Assembly: GCA_046160545.1 (NCBI GenBank)
Contig: JBJXGS010000313.1
Location: 1-14,595 of the forward strand
DNA: 14,595 nucleotides
From: JAEUOS01 sp046160545
Lineage (GTDB): Bacteria; Pseudomonadota; Gammaproteobacteria; Burkholderiales; JAEUOS01
Direction: 5' to 3'
Below the pieces are notes generated by a model. The model saw nothing but the letters and a program-made list of their open reading frames with translations, was not told the origin of the DNA and did no database searches. The position numbers and the translations under genes are program-made. Shown one piece after another: positions 7,136 to 13,572 of this stretch. Positions within the stretch are counted from its first letter, which is position 1. Each line of letters opens with the position of its first letter.

Positions 7136-8350
7136 CTATTGACCGCGCACGATCCTGAGTGTGGCGGCGAGCCCCTCGATCATGAGGTCGATCTCTTCGA
7201 GCGACACGTTCAGGGACGGCATGAAGCGCAAGAGCGGCGGGCGCGGTGAATTGAGGAGCAGGCCGCGACCAGCCCAGCCGGGAACCCCGGTCAAGCCCTC
7301 GCGCGCCACGCTCACCACCTGGGCACCGATCTCGTCTTTCAGGTCGAGCGCGCGCAAGAGCCCGATGCCACGCTCTTCGCCGAGCCCCGATTTCCGCGAC
7401 AAGGCCGTCAGGCGTTCGCCCAAGTGCGCGCCGGCACGCTTGACATGGGCCAGGAAGGCAGGCTTCGCCACTTCGCCCATCACGGCCAGGCCCACCGCAC
7501 ACATGAGGGGGTTGCCGTTGTAGGTGCCGCCCTGGTCGCCGTGTTCAAAGACGCTCGCGCCCAGTTTGGCCATGAGCGCTCCCAGCGGCACGCCGCCGCC
7601 GATTCCCTTGCCCAGGGTCATGATGTCGGGCTCGACCCCGTAGTGCTGATAGCCATACAGCGTGCCCAGGCGGCCGACGCCGGTCTGCACCTCGTCGCAG
7701 ATCAGGAGCAGCTTGTGGCGATCGGCCAAGGCGCGCAGGCCGCGCATGAATTCCGGCGTGGCAAGGTTGACCCCACCTTCGCCCTGCACCGGCTCGAGCA
7801 TGATGCCCACGGTCTTGGGATTGATCAGCGCCTCCACCGATGCCAGGTCATTCAGCGTCGCCTTGGGAAAGCCCGGCACCTGCGGTGCGAACATGGTGTC
7901 CCAGCCCGGCTTGCCGGAGGCCGACATGGTCGCGATCGTGCGGCCGTGAAAGCTGCCGACGGTGGTGATGATCTCGAAGGCGCCATCCTTGTGCTTCTTG
8001 CCCCATTTGCGCGCCAGCTTGATCGCGCCCTCGTTGGCTTCGGCGCCGCTGTTGGTGAAGAACACGCGCTGAAAGCAGGACGAGGAAATCAACAGGTTGG
8101 CCAGCTCGATCGCTGGCAGGTTGTAGAACGCCGGGCTGGGTGTGATGAGCCGGGGCGCCTGCGCGACGAGCGCATCGACGATGGCCTTGGGCGAATGCCC
8201 GAGGGCGTTGACCGCCCAGCCCTGGATGAAGTCCAGGTACTTCCTGCCGTTGTGGTCGGTGAGCCAGGAGCCGGCCCCTTCGGTAAAGACGATCTCGGGC
8301 CGGGAGGTGATGTCCATCAGCGCGCTGACGGGGAGGTCCTTGAAATTCAT
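7136..8350 (-). CDS. argD: Acetylornithine aminotransferase
   Basis: ArgD is a PLP enzyme that exchanges the amino group between glutamate and N-acetylglutamate semialdehyde to make N2-acetylornithine in arginine synthesis. Many homologues also act as succinyldiaminopimelate aminotransferase in lysine synthesis. The 404-residue protein is normal length for class-III aminotransferases. It shows SGAEANEGAIKLARKWG (101-117, cofactor phosphate region), SFHGRT (133-138), DEVQTGVGR (219-227) and TLGKGIGGGVPLGA (245-258) with Lys248 as the PLP lysine, then GTYNGNPL (275-282). The N-terminus MNFKDLPVSALMDIT matches the betaproteobacterial ArgD type. ATG 8350 is preferred to ATG 8359 because AAGGA lies eight bases before it. 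It stands alone, convergent with dedA, 48 bases downstream of an intrinsic terminator that transcripts from the upstream promoter must cross. Ornithine or GABA aminotransferase activity is less likely but not excluded. Confidence 0.9.
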   Translation of the reverse strand: MNFKDLPVSALMDITSRPEIVFTEGAGSWLTDHNGRKYLDFIQGWAVNALGHSPKAIVDALVAQAPRLITPSPAFYNLPAIELANLLISSSCFQRVFFTNSGAEANEGAIKLARKWGKKHKDGAFEIITTVGSFHGRTIATMSASGKPGWDTMFAPQVPGFPKATLNDLASVEALINPKTVGIMLEPVQGEGGVNLATPEFMRGLRALADRHKLLLICDEVQTGVGRLGTLYGYQHYGVEPDIMTLGKGIGGGVPLGALMAKLGASVFEHGDQGGTYNGNPLMCAVGLAVMGEVAKPAFLAHVKRAGAHLGERLTALSRKSGLGEERGIGLLRALDLKDEIGAQVVSVAREGLTGVPGWAGRGLLLNSPRPPLLRFMPSLNVSLEEIDLMIEGLAATLRIVRGQ

Positions 8351-8397
8351 TGCGGTCATCCTTTGCTTGAGGTGCGAATGGTAGGCCAAAAACGGTC

Positions 8398-8427
8398 AAA
8401 AAAAAGCCGCGCTCCATCGGGCGCGGC
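8398..8427 (-). terminator. Intrinsic terminator (candidate attenuator) before argD
   Basis: On the minus strand, GCCGCGC (8427-8421) and GCGCGGC (8412-8406) form a 7-bp all-GC stem around an 8-base loop, followed directly by eight Ts (8405-8398). This is a textbook Rho-independent terminator. It would stop transcripts reading out of kup and also those from the promoter at 8520-8548. Because it lies between that promoter and argD, it can act as an attenuator. Confidence 0.88.
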
Positions 8428-8469
8428 CATCACGAGGATGCGATTGAAAATCATCGTCGTGCGCGCGCC
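8420..8469 (-). promoter_or_regulatory. Possible antiterminator pairing
   Basis: GGCGCG at 8469-8464, inside the leader ORF, is exactly complementary to CGCGCC at 8425-8420. The latter covers five of the seven bases of the terminator's left arm. The two structures cannot form together. The pairing is only six bases and the region is GC-rich, so chance complementarity is a real alternative. Confidence 0.35.
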
Positions 8470-8513
8470 TCCCGGGCGGGATCGCGGCGTCGCATAGGAT
8501 GAAAATGACTCAT
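8451..8513 (-). CDS. Arginine-rich 20-codon leader ORF upstream of argD
   Basis: The ATG at 8513 opens a frame that reads MSHFHPM, RRRDPAR, EARARR and stops at TGA 8451-8453. Seven of its 20 codons are arginine, three in a row at codons 8-10 and two CGA codons just before the stop. The ATG lies exactly six bases after the -10 box of the promoter at 8520-8548, so it would be the first codon of a leaderless transcript; there is no Shine-Dalgarno sequence. The stop is 24 bases before the terminator stem, close to the spacing in classical amino-acid attenuators. The downstream gene, argD, makes an arginine precursor. The role as a leader peptide is inferred. In GC-rich DNA, arginine codons are common by chance, so conservation in relatives is the deciding test. 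Confidence 0.45.
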   Translation of the reverse strand: MSHFHPMRRRDPAREARARR

Positions 8514-8519
8514 GCTTTG

Positions 8520-8548
8520 ATTGTGAACGCGCCCAACCGCCCTGTCAA
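8520..8548 (-). promoter_or_regulatory. Sigma70-type promoter upstream of argD
   Basis: On the minus strand, a perfect TTGACA (8548-8543), a 17-base spacer and CACAAT (8525-8520, 4 of 6) form a good promoter. The predicted start is near 8513. It lies in the 253-base gap after kup and points toward argD through the terminator at 8398-8427. Confidence 0.7.
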
Positions 8549-8603
8549 TGAAACCGCGTGACCACAGCGGGGGCGGTGTCGATCCGGCGCGACATCAGGC
8601 ACC

Positions 8604-10499
8604 TTAAATTTCAACCTGGGAACCCAGTTCCACCACCCGGTTGGCGGGCAGGCGAAAGAAGTCCGAGGCGCGCGCGCCGTTGCGGTACATCCAGACGAAC
8701 AGGTACTCGCGCCACAGAGCCATGCCAGGCAGGTCGGTGGGGATGACGTTGTCACGCGAGAGGAAGTAGGAGGTCAGCATGGGCTCGATGGTGAGACCCT
8801 TTTGCTCGCAGCTGCGCAGGATGACCTCGATGTCGACTTCCTCCAGATAGCCCACGCGCGCGATCACCTGCACGAAACCGGCATCCAACAACTCCACGGT
8901 GAGGCGCCTGTCTCTGGCCACGCGCGGCACCTCCTCGGTCTCCACGTTCAGGAGCACGACCTGTTCGTGCAGCACCTGGTTGTGCTTCAGGTTGTGCAGG
9001 AGCGCATGTGGCACCACGTTGCTGGTGGTGGTCATGAAGACCGCAGCACCCATGGCGCGATGCGGCGGCGCCACCGCGATCGATTCGATGAAAGGGATGA
9101 GCGGCAGCGCATCCTCGGCCAGGCGCGTGGCGACCAGCCGCCGTCCCTTGCGCCAGGTGACGAGGAGCATGTAGATCAAGATGCCCAACAGGGCCGGGAA
9201 CCAGCCGCCGTCGGGTATCTTGAGCAGGTTCGAAGACAGGAAGCCGCAATCGACCACCAGCAGCACGGTGCCCAGCGGCACGGTGGCCCAGGGGCGCCAC
9301 TTCCAGACGCGCACCGCGACCACCATGAGCATGATCGAGGTCACGGCCATGGTGCCGGCCACCGCGATGCCGTAGGCCGCGGCGAGGTTGCTCGAGGAGC
9401 GGAACTCGAGCACCAGGATCACCACCAGGGCGAAGAGGCTCCAGTTGATGAAGGGCACGTAGACCTGGCCTTTTTCGGTGGCCGAGGTGTGGTGGATGCG
9501 CATGCGCGGGCAATAGCCCAGTTTCATGGCTTGCGCGGTGAGCGAGAAGGCGCCGGAAATCGTTGCCTGCGAGGCGATCACGGTCGCCACGGTGGCCAGC
9601 ACCACCATGGGGATGCGACCCCACTCCGGGACGGCCAGGAAGAACGGATTCTTGATCGCCGCCGGGTCGGCCAGGAGCAGCGCACCCTGGCCGAAGTAGT
9701 TGAGCACCAGGGAGGGAAAGACGATCGAGAACCAGCCCAGTCGCAGCGGCGCGCGGCCGAAGTGACCCATGTCGGCATACAGCGCCTCGACCCCGGTGAC
9801 GGCCAGAAAGACCGAGCCCAAGAGGACGAAGCTCTTGACCGGGTCGCTGATGATGAAACCGATCGCGTAGGTCGGCGACAGCGCCAGCAGCACTGCAGGG
9901 TTTTGCGCGATCTGATAGACCCCGACCGCGGCCAGGCAGGCGAACCAGAACACCGTGATCGGCCCGAAAAAGCGCCCGACGCGTCCGGTGCCCAGCTTTT
10001 GCAGCATGAAGAGCCCGAGCAGGATCACCAAGGCGATGGGCACGATGAATTGTTGAAGGGCAGGCGAGATCACCTCCAGGCCCTCGACCGCCGAAATCAC
10101 CGATATCGCCGGGGTGACCACCGAGTCGCCGTAGAAAAGCGCCGTGCCGATCAGACACAGGGCGACGATCGCCAGGCGCTTGCGAGATTCCGCCGCCAGA
10201 CCCTGGGTGGCCAGGGTCATGATGGACAGCATGCCACCCTCGCCATGGTTGTCGGCGCGCATGACAAGGAGCGCGTACTTGAGGCTGACCACCAGGGTCA
10301 GCGTCCAGACGATCAGCGAGAGAACGCCGAACACTGACCCTTGCGAGAGCGCGATGCCGTGTTCCGGCTTCATGCCTTCCTTCAAGGCATACAGGGGGCT
10401 GGTGCCGATGTCCCCGAAAACCACTCCCAGGGCAACGACGGTCGTTGCAGGCAGGGAGGCGCGCGCAACAGTGTCCGAGTCGGATATGGGTTTCGACAT
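8604..10499 (-). CDS. kup: Kup/KUP-HAK-family potassium uptake protein
   Basis: Kup is a K+:H+ symporter of the inner membrane. The 631-residue length fits the family (about 620-630). The signature GVVFGDIGTSPLYALKEG begins near residue 25, with GDIGTSPLY at 29-37. It is followed by about twelve hydrophobic segments to near residue 450 and a soluble C-terminal part (from about RKGRRLV onward) typical of the family. ALFYGDSVVTPAISV lies in the fourth-to-fifth segment region. The ATG at 10499 begins MSKPISDSD just ahead of the conserved core; only a weak GGA is seen about eight bases upstream. The gene sits alone between amiC and the argD leader, on the same strand, with its own candidate promoter. 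K+ transport does not obviously belong to its neighbours' pathways. Confidence 0.95.
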   Translation of the reverse strand: MSKPISDSDTVARASLPATTVVALGVVFGDIGTSPLYALKEGMKPEHGIALSQGSVFGVLSLIVWTLTLVVSLKYALLVMRADNHGEGGMLSIMTLATQGLAAESRKRLAIVALCLIGTALFYGDSVVTPAISVISAVEGLEVISPALQQFIVPIALVILLGLFMLQKLGTGRVGRFFGPITVFWFACLAAVGVYQIAQNPAVLLALSPTYAIGFIISDPVKSFVLLGSVFLAVTGVEALYADMGHFGRAPLRLGWFSIVFPSLVLNYFGQGALLLADPAAIKNPFFLAVPEWGRIPMVVLATVATVIASQATISGAFSLTAQAMKLGYCPRMRIHHTSATEKGQVYVPFINWSLFALVVILVLEFRSSSNLAAAYGIAVAGTMAVTSIMLMVVAVRVWKWRPWATVPLGTVLLVVDCGFLSSNLLKIPDGGWFPALLGILIYMLLVTWRKGRRLVATRLAEDALPLIPFIESIAVAPPHRAMGAAVFMTTTSNVVPHALLHNLKHNQVLHEQVVLLNVETEEVPRVARDRRLTVELLDAGFVQVIARVGYLEEVDIEVILRSCEQKGLTIEPMLTSYFLSRDNVIPTDLPGMALWREYLFVWMYRNGARASDFFRLPANRVVELGSQVEI

Positions 10500-10535
10500 G
10501 GCATTCGTCCGGCAAATCCGGGCGGAGAGGGCGTT

Positions 10536-10541
10536 GTTATA
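10536..10541 (-). promoter_or_regulatory. Possible kup -10 element
   Basis: TATAAC (5 of 6 to consensus) lies in the 115-base gap between amiC and kup. It would start transcription near 10529 and leave a 30-base 5' UTR. The hexamer 17 bases upstream (CAGCAT) is a poor -35. The rest of the gap holds a short CGATGC-C-GCATCG inverted repeat without a T-run; no clear amiC terminator is seen. Confidence 0.35.
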
Positions 10542-10614
10542 CGCTCATTCAGCCGCGCATGCTGCGATGCGGCATCGGAGTCTCAGGCGCCGAATGGGTC
10601 GCGGCAAGAAAGGA

Positions 10615-12009
10615 CTATCTGAGCGCCGCCACGCGGGATTTGGCCAGCGGCGGGTTCCTGGCCAGGTAGGCCCGAATGCCGCGCATGATCGAAGTGGCCA
10701 TCTTGTCCTGGTAGGCCTCGTCGTTCAAGCGCTTCTCTTCCTCAGGGTTGCTGATGAACGCAGTTTCAACAAGGATCGACGGAATGTCGGGTGCGCGCAA
10801 CACGGCGAAGCCGGCCTGCTCGACATGGGCCTTGTGCAGTTCGTTGATGTTGCCCAGTTCGGCCAATACCGCACGACCGAGCTTCAAACTGTCGTTGATC
10901 TGGGCGGTCGTCGACAGGTCCAGCAGCACGCGCGCCAGATCGCGGTCGTGCGTGCCCAGGTTGACGCCGCCGATCAGGTCGGCGTCGTTTTCCTTTTTGG
11001 CCAGCCAGCCTGCCGCACTCGAGGTCGCCCCCTTCTCCGACAATGCGAACACCGAGGAACCGCGCGCGGTCGGCTTGATCCAGGCATCGGCATGGATCGA
11101 GACGAAAAGGTCGGCCTGTACGCGGCGCGCCTTCTGCACGCGCACGCCCAGGGGCACGAAAAAATCGCCGTCGCGCGTCAGCAGGACGCGCATGTTGGGC
11201 TCGCCCTCGATTTTCTCCTTGAGGCGTTTGGCCACCGCAAGAGTGACGTGCTTTTCGTAAGTGCCGCGTTTGCCGATGGCCCCTGGATCCTCGCCGCCGT
11301 GGCCAGGGTCAAGCGCAATGGTGATCAGTCGCGTCACCCCGGGCCGCGTGGGCCGCGCCTCTTCGCGTGCTTCGGGGCGCGTTGCGTCGCGACCGGCTTC
11401 GCTGTCCGGGCGCGGCTCGGGCGCTTGCGGCGAAGCGGGGTGCGACGGGTCCGGGCGACGGTCCAGGAGTGCCATGAGCGGGTCACGCGGAACCGTTGGG
11501 TGCAGGTCCAGCACCAGGCGATGGCCATATTCACCGATCGGCCGCAGTGCGAAGACCTGCGGATTGACCTCGGTCTTCAGATCGAACACCAGTCGCACCA
11601 CGCGCGGCTTGAATTGCCCGGCGCGCACGCTGGCGATGTAGGGGTCGTTGGGGTTGACCTTGGAGACCAGGTCGCGCAACTTGCCCGACAGCTCCAGATC
11701 CTCGATGTCCAGCACCAGGCGATCCGGATTCTTCAGGAGTTGGTGCGAGGTCTTGAGCGGCGCCTCGACCTCAAGGGTGACGCGGGTGTAGTCGGGCGAG
11801 GGCCAGACGCGCACAGCGATGATCGCCGCGCCTTGCGCGAAGAGCGGCGAACTGGCTGCGATCAGGAAGAGGCTGCCGCCTGCGCGCAGGAAGTCGCGCC
11901 GCGAGGCAGCCTGGCGTACCTGGCAAGAAGTGTCAGTGACGGATGCAGCAGCGCCGACCTTGTTCAGGCGGGAGCTTTCGGGAAGTTCAAGCGCAGTGCG
12001 TCCAGACAT
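10615..12009 (-). CDS. amiC: N-acetylmuramoyl-L-alanine amidase with Tat signal (AmiC type)
   Basis: AmiC-type amidases are periplasmic zinc enzymes that cut the amide bond between MurNAc and the stem peptide during daughter-cell separation. The protein (464 residues) has a Tat signal SRRDFLR (36-42) followed by a hydrophobic stretch to about AQGA (58-61). An AMIN domain (about 62-170) for septal targeting is next, then a Pro/Arg/Glu-rich linker (about 174-225), then the Amidase_3 domain. Zinc ligands fit His237 (DPGHGG), Glu252 (YEKHV) and His306 (IHADA), with catalytic Glu415 (VETAFISNP). The stretch around 325-370 resembles the regulatory helix insertion of AmiA/B/C enzymes that EnvC/NlpD activators open. 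The only in-frame start, ATG 12009, overlaps the end of tsaE by 46 bases and gives a long 35-residue n-region. A near-consensus promoter lies upstream inside tsaE. Confidence 0.94.
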   Translation of the reverse strand: MSGRTALELPESSRLNKVGAAASVTDTSCQVRQAASRRDFLRAGGSLFLIAASSPLFAQGAAIIAVRVWPSPDYTRVTLEVEAPLKTSHQLLKNPDRLVLDIEDLELSGKLRDLVSKVNPNDPYIASVRAGQFKPRVVRLVFDLKTEVNPQVFALRPIGEYGHRLVLDLHPTVPRDPLMALLDRRPDPSHPASPQAPEPRPDSEAGRDATRPEAREEARPTRPGVTRLITIALDPGHGGEDPGAIGKRGTYEKHVTLAVAKRLKEKIEGEPNMRVLLTRDGDFFVPLGVRVQKARRVQADLFVSIHADAWIKPTARGSSVFALSEKGATSSAAGWLAKKENDADLIGGVNLGTHDRDLARVLLDLSTTAQINDSLKLGRAVLAELGNINELHKAHVEQAGFAVLRAPDIPSILVETAFISNPEEEKRLNDEAYQDKMATSIMRGIRAYLARNPPLAKSRVAALR

Positions 12010-12464
12010 GATGTGCCGCGTTCGCTCAATCCTTCTATGACCACCGTGCGTGCCTGCGGGTCGTCGTTCGCCGAAAAATCAATCCGCACCATCAGGTCCG
12101 GCACGGGCAAGACACCGGAAGCTTTTTCAGGCCACTCGACCAGGCACAGACTCGAGGTGTTGAAGTACTCGTCCAGGCCCGCCTCCCGCCACTCGGCGGG
12201 ATCGTTGAACCTATAAAAATCAAAGTGATACGCAATATACCCAGAAATTACATAAATTTCAACCAGGGTGTATGTGGGGCTTTTGACGCCACCCGTGTGC
12301 CCCAGAGCTCTGAGCACAGCACGCACCAGGAAAGTCTTGCCGCTGCCCAGTGACCCGCTCAGGTAGACGCGCATGCCGGGGCCGAGTTGGCGCGCCAGCG
12401 CTTCTCCGAGAAGACGCATGCCCGCCTCATCGGCAGGGCGGAATGTAAGATTGCTTGATGTCAT
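11964..12464 (-). CDS. tsaE: tRNA threonylcarbamoyladenosine synthesis ATPase TsaE
   Basis: TsaE is the P-loop ATPase that works with TsaB and TsaD to make t6A at A37 of ANN-decoding tRNAs. At 166 residues it is normal in size. It has Walker A GSLGSGKT (37-44; many homologues have GDLGAGKT, so Ser38 replaces Asp), SPTYTLVEIY (62-71), HFDFYR (80-85) with DPAEWREAGLDEYF (88-101), and CLVEWPEK (107-114), all family hallmarks. ATG 12464 is the natural start; it overlaps the opposing queG start by seven bases. The tsaE-amidase pairing is conserved in gammaproteobacteria (tsaE-amiB). Codons for about residues 68-85 are unusually A/T-ending compared with the rest of the gene and contain a promoter-like sequence. 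Confidence 0.95.
   Translation of the reverse strand: MTSSNLTFRPADEAGMRLLGEALARQLGPGMRVYLSGSLGSGKTFLVRAVLRALGHTGGVKSPTYTLVEIYVISGYIAYHFDFYRFNDPAEWREAGLDEYFNTSSLCLVEWPEKASGVLPVPDLMVRIDFSANDDPQARTVVIEGLSERGTSCLDALRLNFPKAPA
12234..12262 (-). promoter_or_regulatory. Near-consensus promoter inside tsaE, facing amiC
   Basis: On the minus strand, TTGAAA (12262-12257, 5 of 6), a 17-base spacer and TATATT (12239-12234, 5 of 6) form one of the best promoter matches in the window. Transcription would begin near 12227, giving amiC a 5' UTR of about 218 bases. It falls exactly in the stretch where tsaE uses atypical codons. Confidence 0.6.
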
Positions 12465-13555
12465 CGCCTGAGGCTGGGAATCCCGAGGCGCTCAAGGCGC
12501 GCGTTCGCGCCCTGGGCCGCGAACTCGGGTTCGACGCGGTGGGATTCTCCGGCATTGACCTTGCGGCTGAAGAGGCTTTGCTTGCCGCGTGGCTTGCCGC
12601 CGGGTATCACGGAGAAATGGATTATATGGCTCGCCATGGCGCGCGCCGTGCCCGTCCGGGCGAACTGGTGCCCGGTACCCTGTCGGTCATCACCGCACGT
12701 GTCGATTACCTCGCCGGACAAAAGCCGCGCCTGCCTACTCCCGATGATGATGCGGGCGCAGCGCGTGTGTCCGTGTACGCCTGGGGGCGCGACTACCACA
12801 AGGTGCTGCGCGGGCGACTGCAGCAACTTGCCAAGGCGATCGAGGCGGAGGTGGGCCACTTTGGGCACCGTGTATTCACCGATTCGGCGCCGGTCATGGA
12901 AGTCGCGCTGGGCGTACGCGGAGGCCTCGGCTGGCGTGGCAAGCACACGCTGCTACTTTCGCGCGAGGCGGGTTCGTATTTTTTCTTGGGCGAGATCTAC
13001 ACGGACTTGCAGCTGCCGCCGGATGCGCCGGTGGAGGACCATTGCGGCGCCTGCTTCGCCTGCGCCGAGGCCTGTCCGACCGGCGCCATCACCGGGCCCT
13101 ATCAGCTGGACGCGCGGCGCTGCATCTCCTACCTGACGATCGAACTCAAAGGGGCGATCCCGCAAGACCTCAGGCCGCTCATCGGCAACCGCATCTACGG
13201 CTGCGACGATTGCCAGGCCGCGTGCCCGTGGAACAAGTACGCGCGCACAGCCGCACTGCCAGACTTCCGCCAGGTGCGCAACGGACTGGATCGCGCGCGC
13301 CTGACGGATCTTTTCGCCTGGAGCGAAGCCGATTTCGGGAGCCGCATGGCGGGCAGTGCGATCCTGCGCATCGGCTATGCGAAGTGGCTGTCGAACATCG
13401 CCGTGGCGCTGGGCAATGCGCTGGCCGTCGAGAGCGACCTCGCGCGGGCGACGACGCTGCGCGCGGCACTTGCCGGGCGGGCGGATCACCCGGACCGCGC
13501 GGTGCGAGAATCGGTGGAATGGGCGCTGGGCCGCGCGGCCGAGGTCGCGTCCTGA
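12458..13555 (+). CDS. queG: Epoxyqueuosine reductase
   Basis: QueG is a cobalamin-dependent iron-sulfur enzyme that reduces epoxyqueuosine to queuosine at position 34 of GUN-decoding tRNAs. The 365-residue protein has TDSAPVMEVALG (141-152) with Asp142 as the likely catalytic acid. Two 4Fe-4S sites follow: HCGACFACAEACPTGAI (195-211) gives Cys196, 199, 202 and 206, and CISYLTIELKG plus YGCDDCQAACPWN gives Cys222, 249, 252 and 256. The C-terminal region has HEAT-like helices (about 296-360). ATG 12458 is chosen; a TTG one codon earlier is also possible. No Shine-Dalgarno sequence precedes it. Its start codon is separated from the tsaE start by only four bases head-to-head, so any promoter lies inside tsaE. 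Followed after 17 bases by the DUF2189 gene. Confidence 0.96.
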   Translation: MSSPEAGNPEALKARVRALGRELGFDAVGFSGIDLAAEEALLAAWLAAGYHGEMDYMARHGARRARPGELVPGTLSVITARVDYLAGQKPRLPTPDDDAGAARVSVYAWGRDYHKVLRGRLQQLAKAIEAEVGHFGHRVFTDSAPVMEVALGVRGGLGWRGKHTLLLSREAGSYFFLGEIYTDLQLPPDAPVEDHCGACFACAEACPTGAITGPYQLDARRCISYLTIELKGAIPQDLRPLIGNRIYGCDDCQAACPWNKYARTAALPDFRQVRNGLDRARLTDLFAWSEADFGSRMAGSAILRIGYAKWLSNIAVALGNALAVESDLARATTLRAALAGRADHPDRAVRESVEWALGRAAEVAS

Positions 13556-13572
13556 ACGCGGCGGGAGGCGCC

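Noticed and set aside
8802..10337. 511-codon open frame antisense to kup
   Set aside because: His/Asp/Gln-rich low-information protein, a shadow of kup.
8752..10515. 587-codon open frame overlapping kup on the same strand
   Set aside because: It reads the kup DNA in another frame and gives a His/Arg/Gly-rich sequence without motifs; kup is unmistakable.
10144..12216. 690-codon open frame antisense to amiC and the start of kup
   Set aside because: Spans several real genes and an intergenic gap with no family motifs; a consequence of high GC.
12205..12241. Plus-strand promoter for queG in the A/T-rich tsaE patch (TTGAAC with TATACC)
   Set aside because: Spacing between the hexamers is about 25 bases, too long. 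The minus-strand promoter in the same patch is far better.
13042..13572. Upstream extension of the DUF2189 frame through queG
   Set aside because: Covers queG codons in another frame. The Shine-Dalgarno sequence and family start place the true start at 13573.
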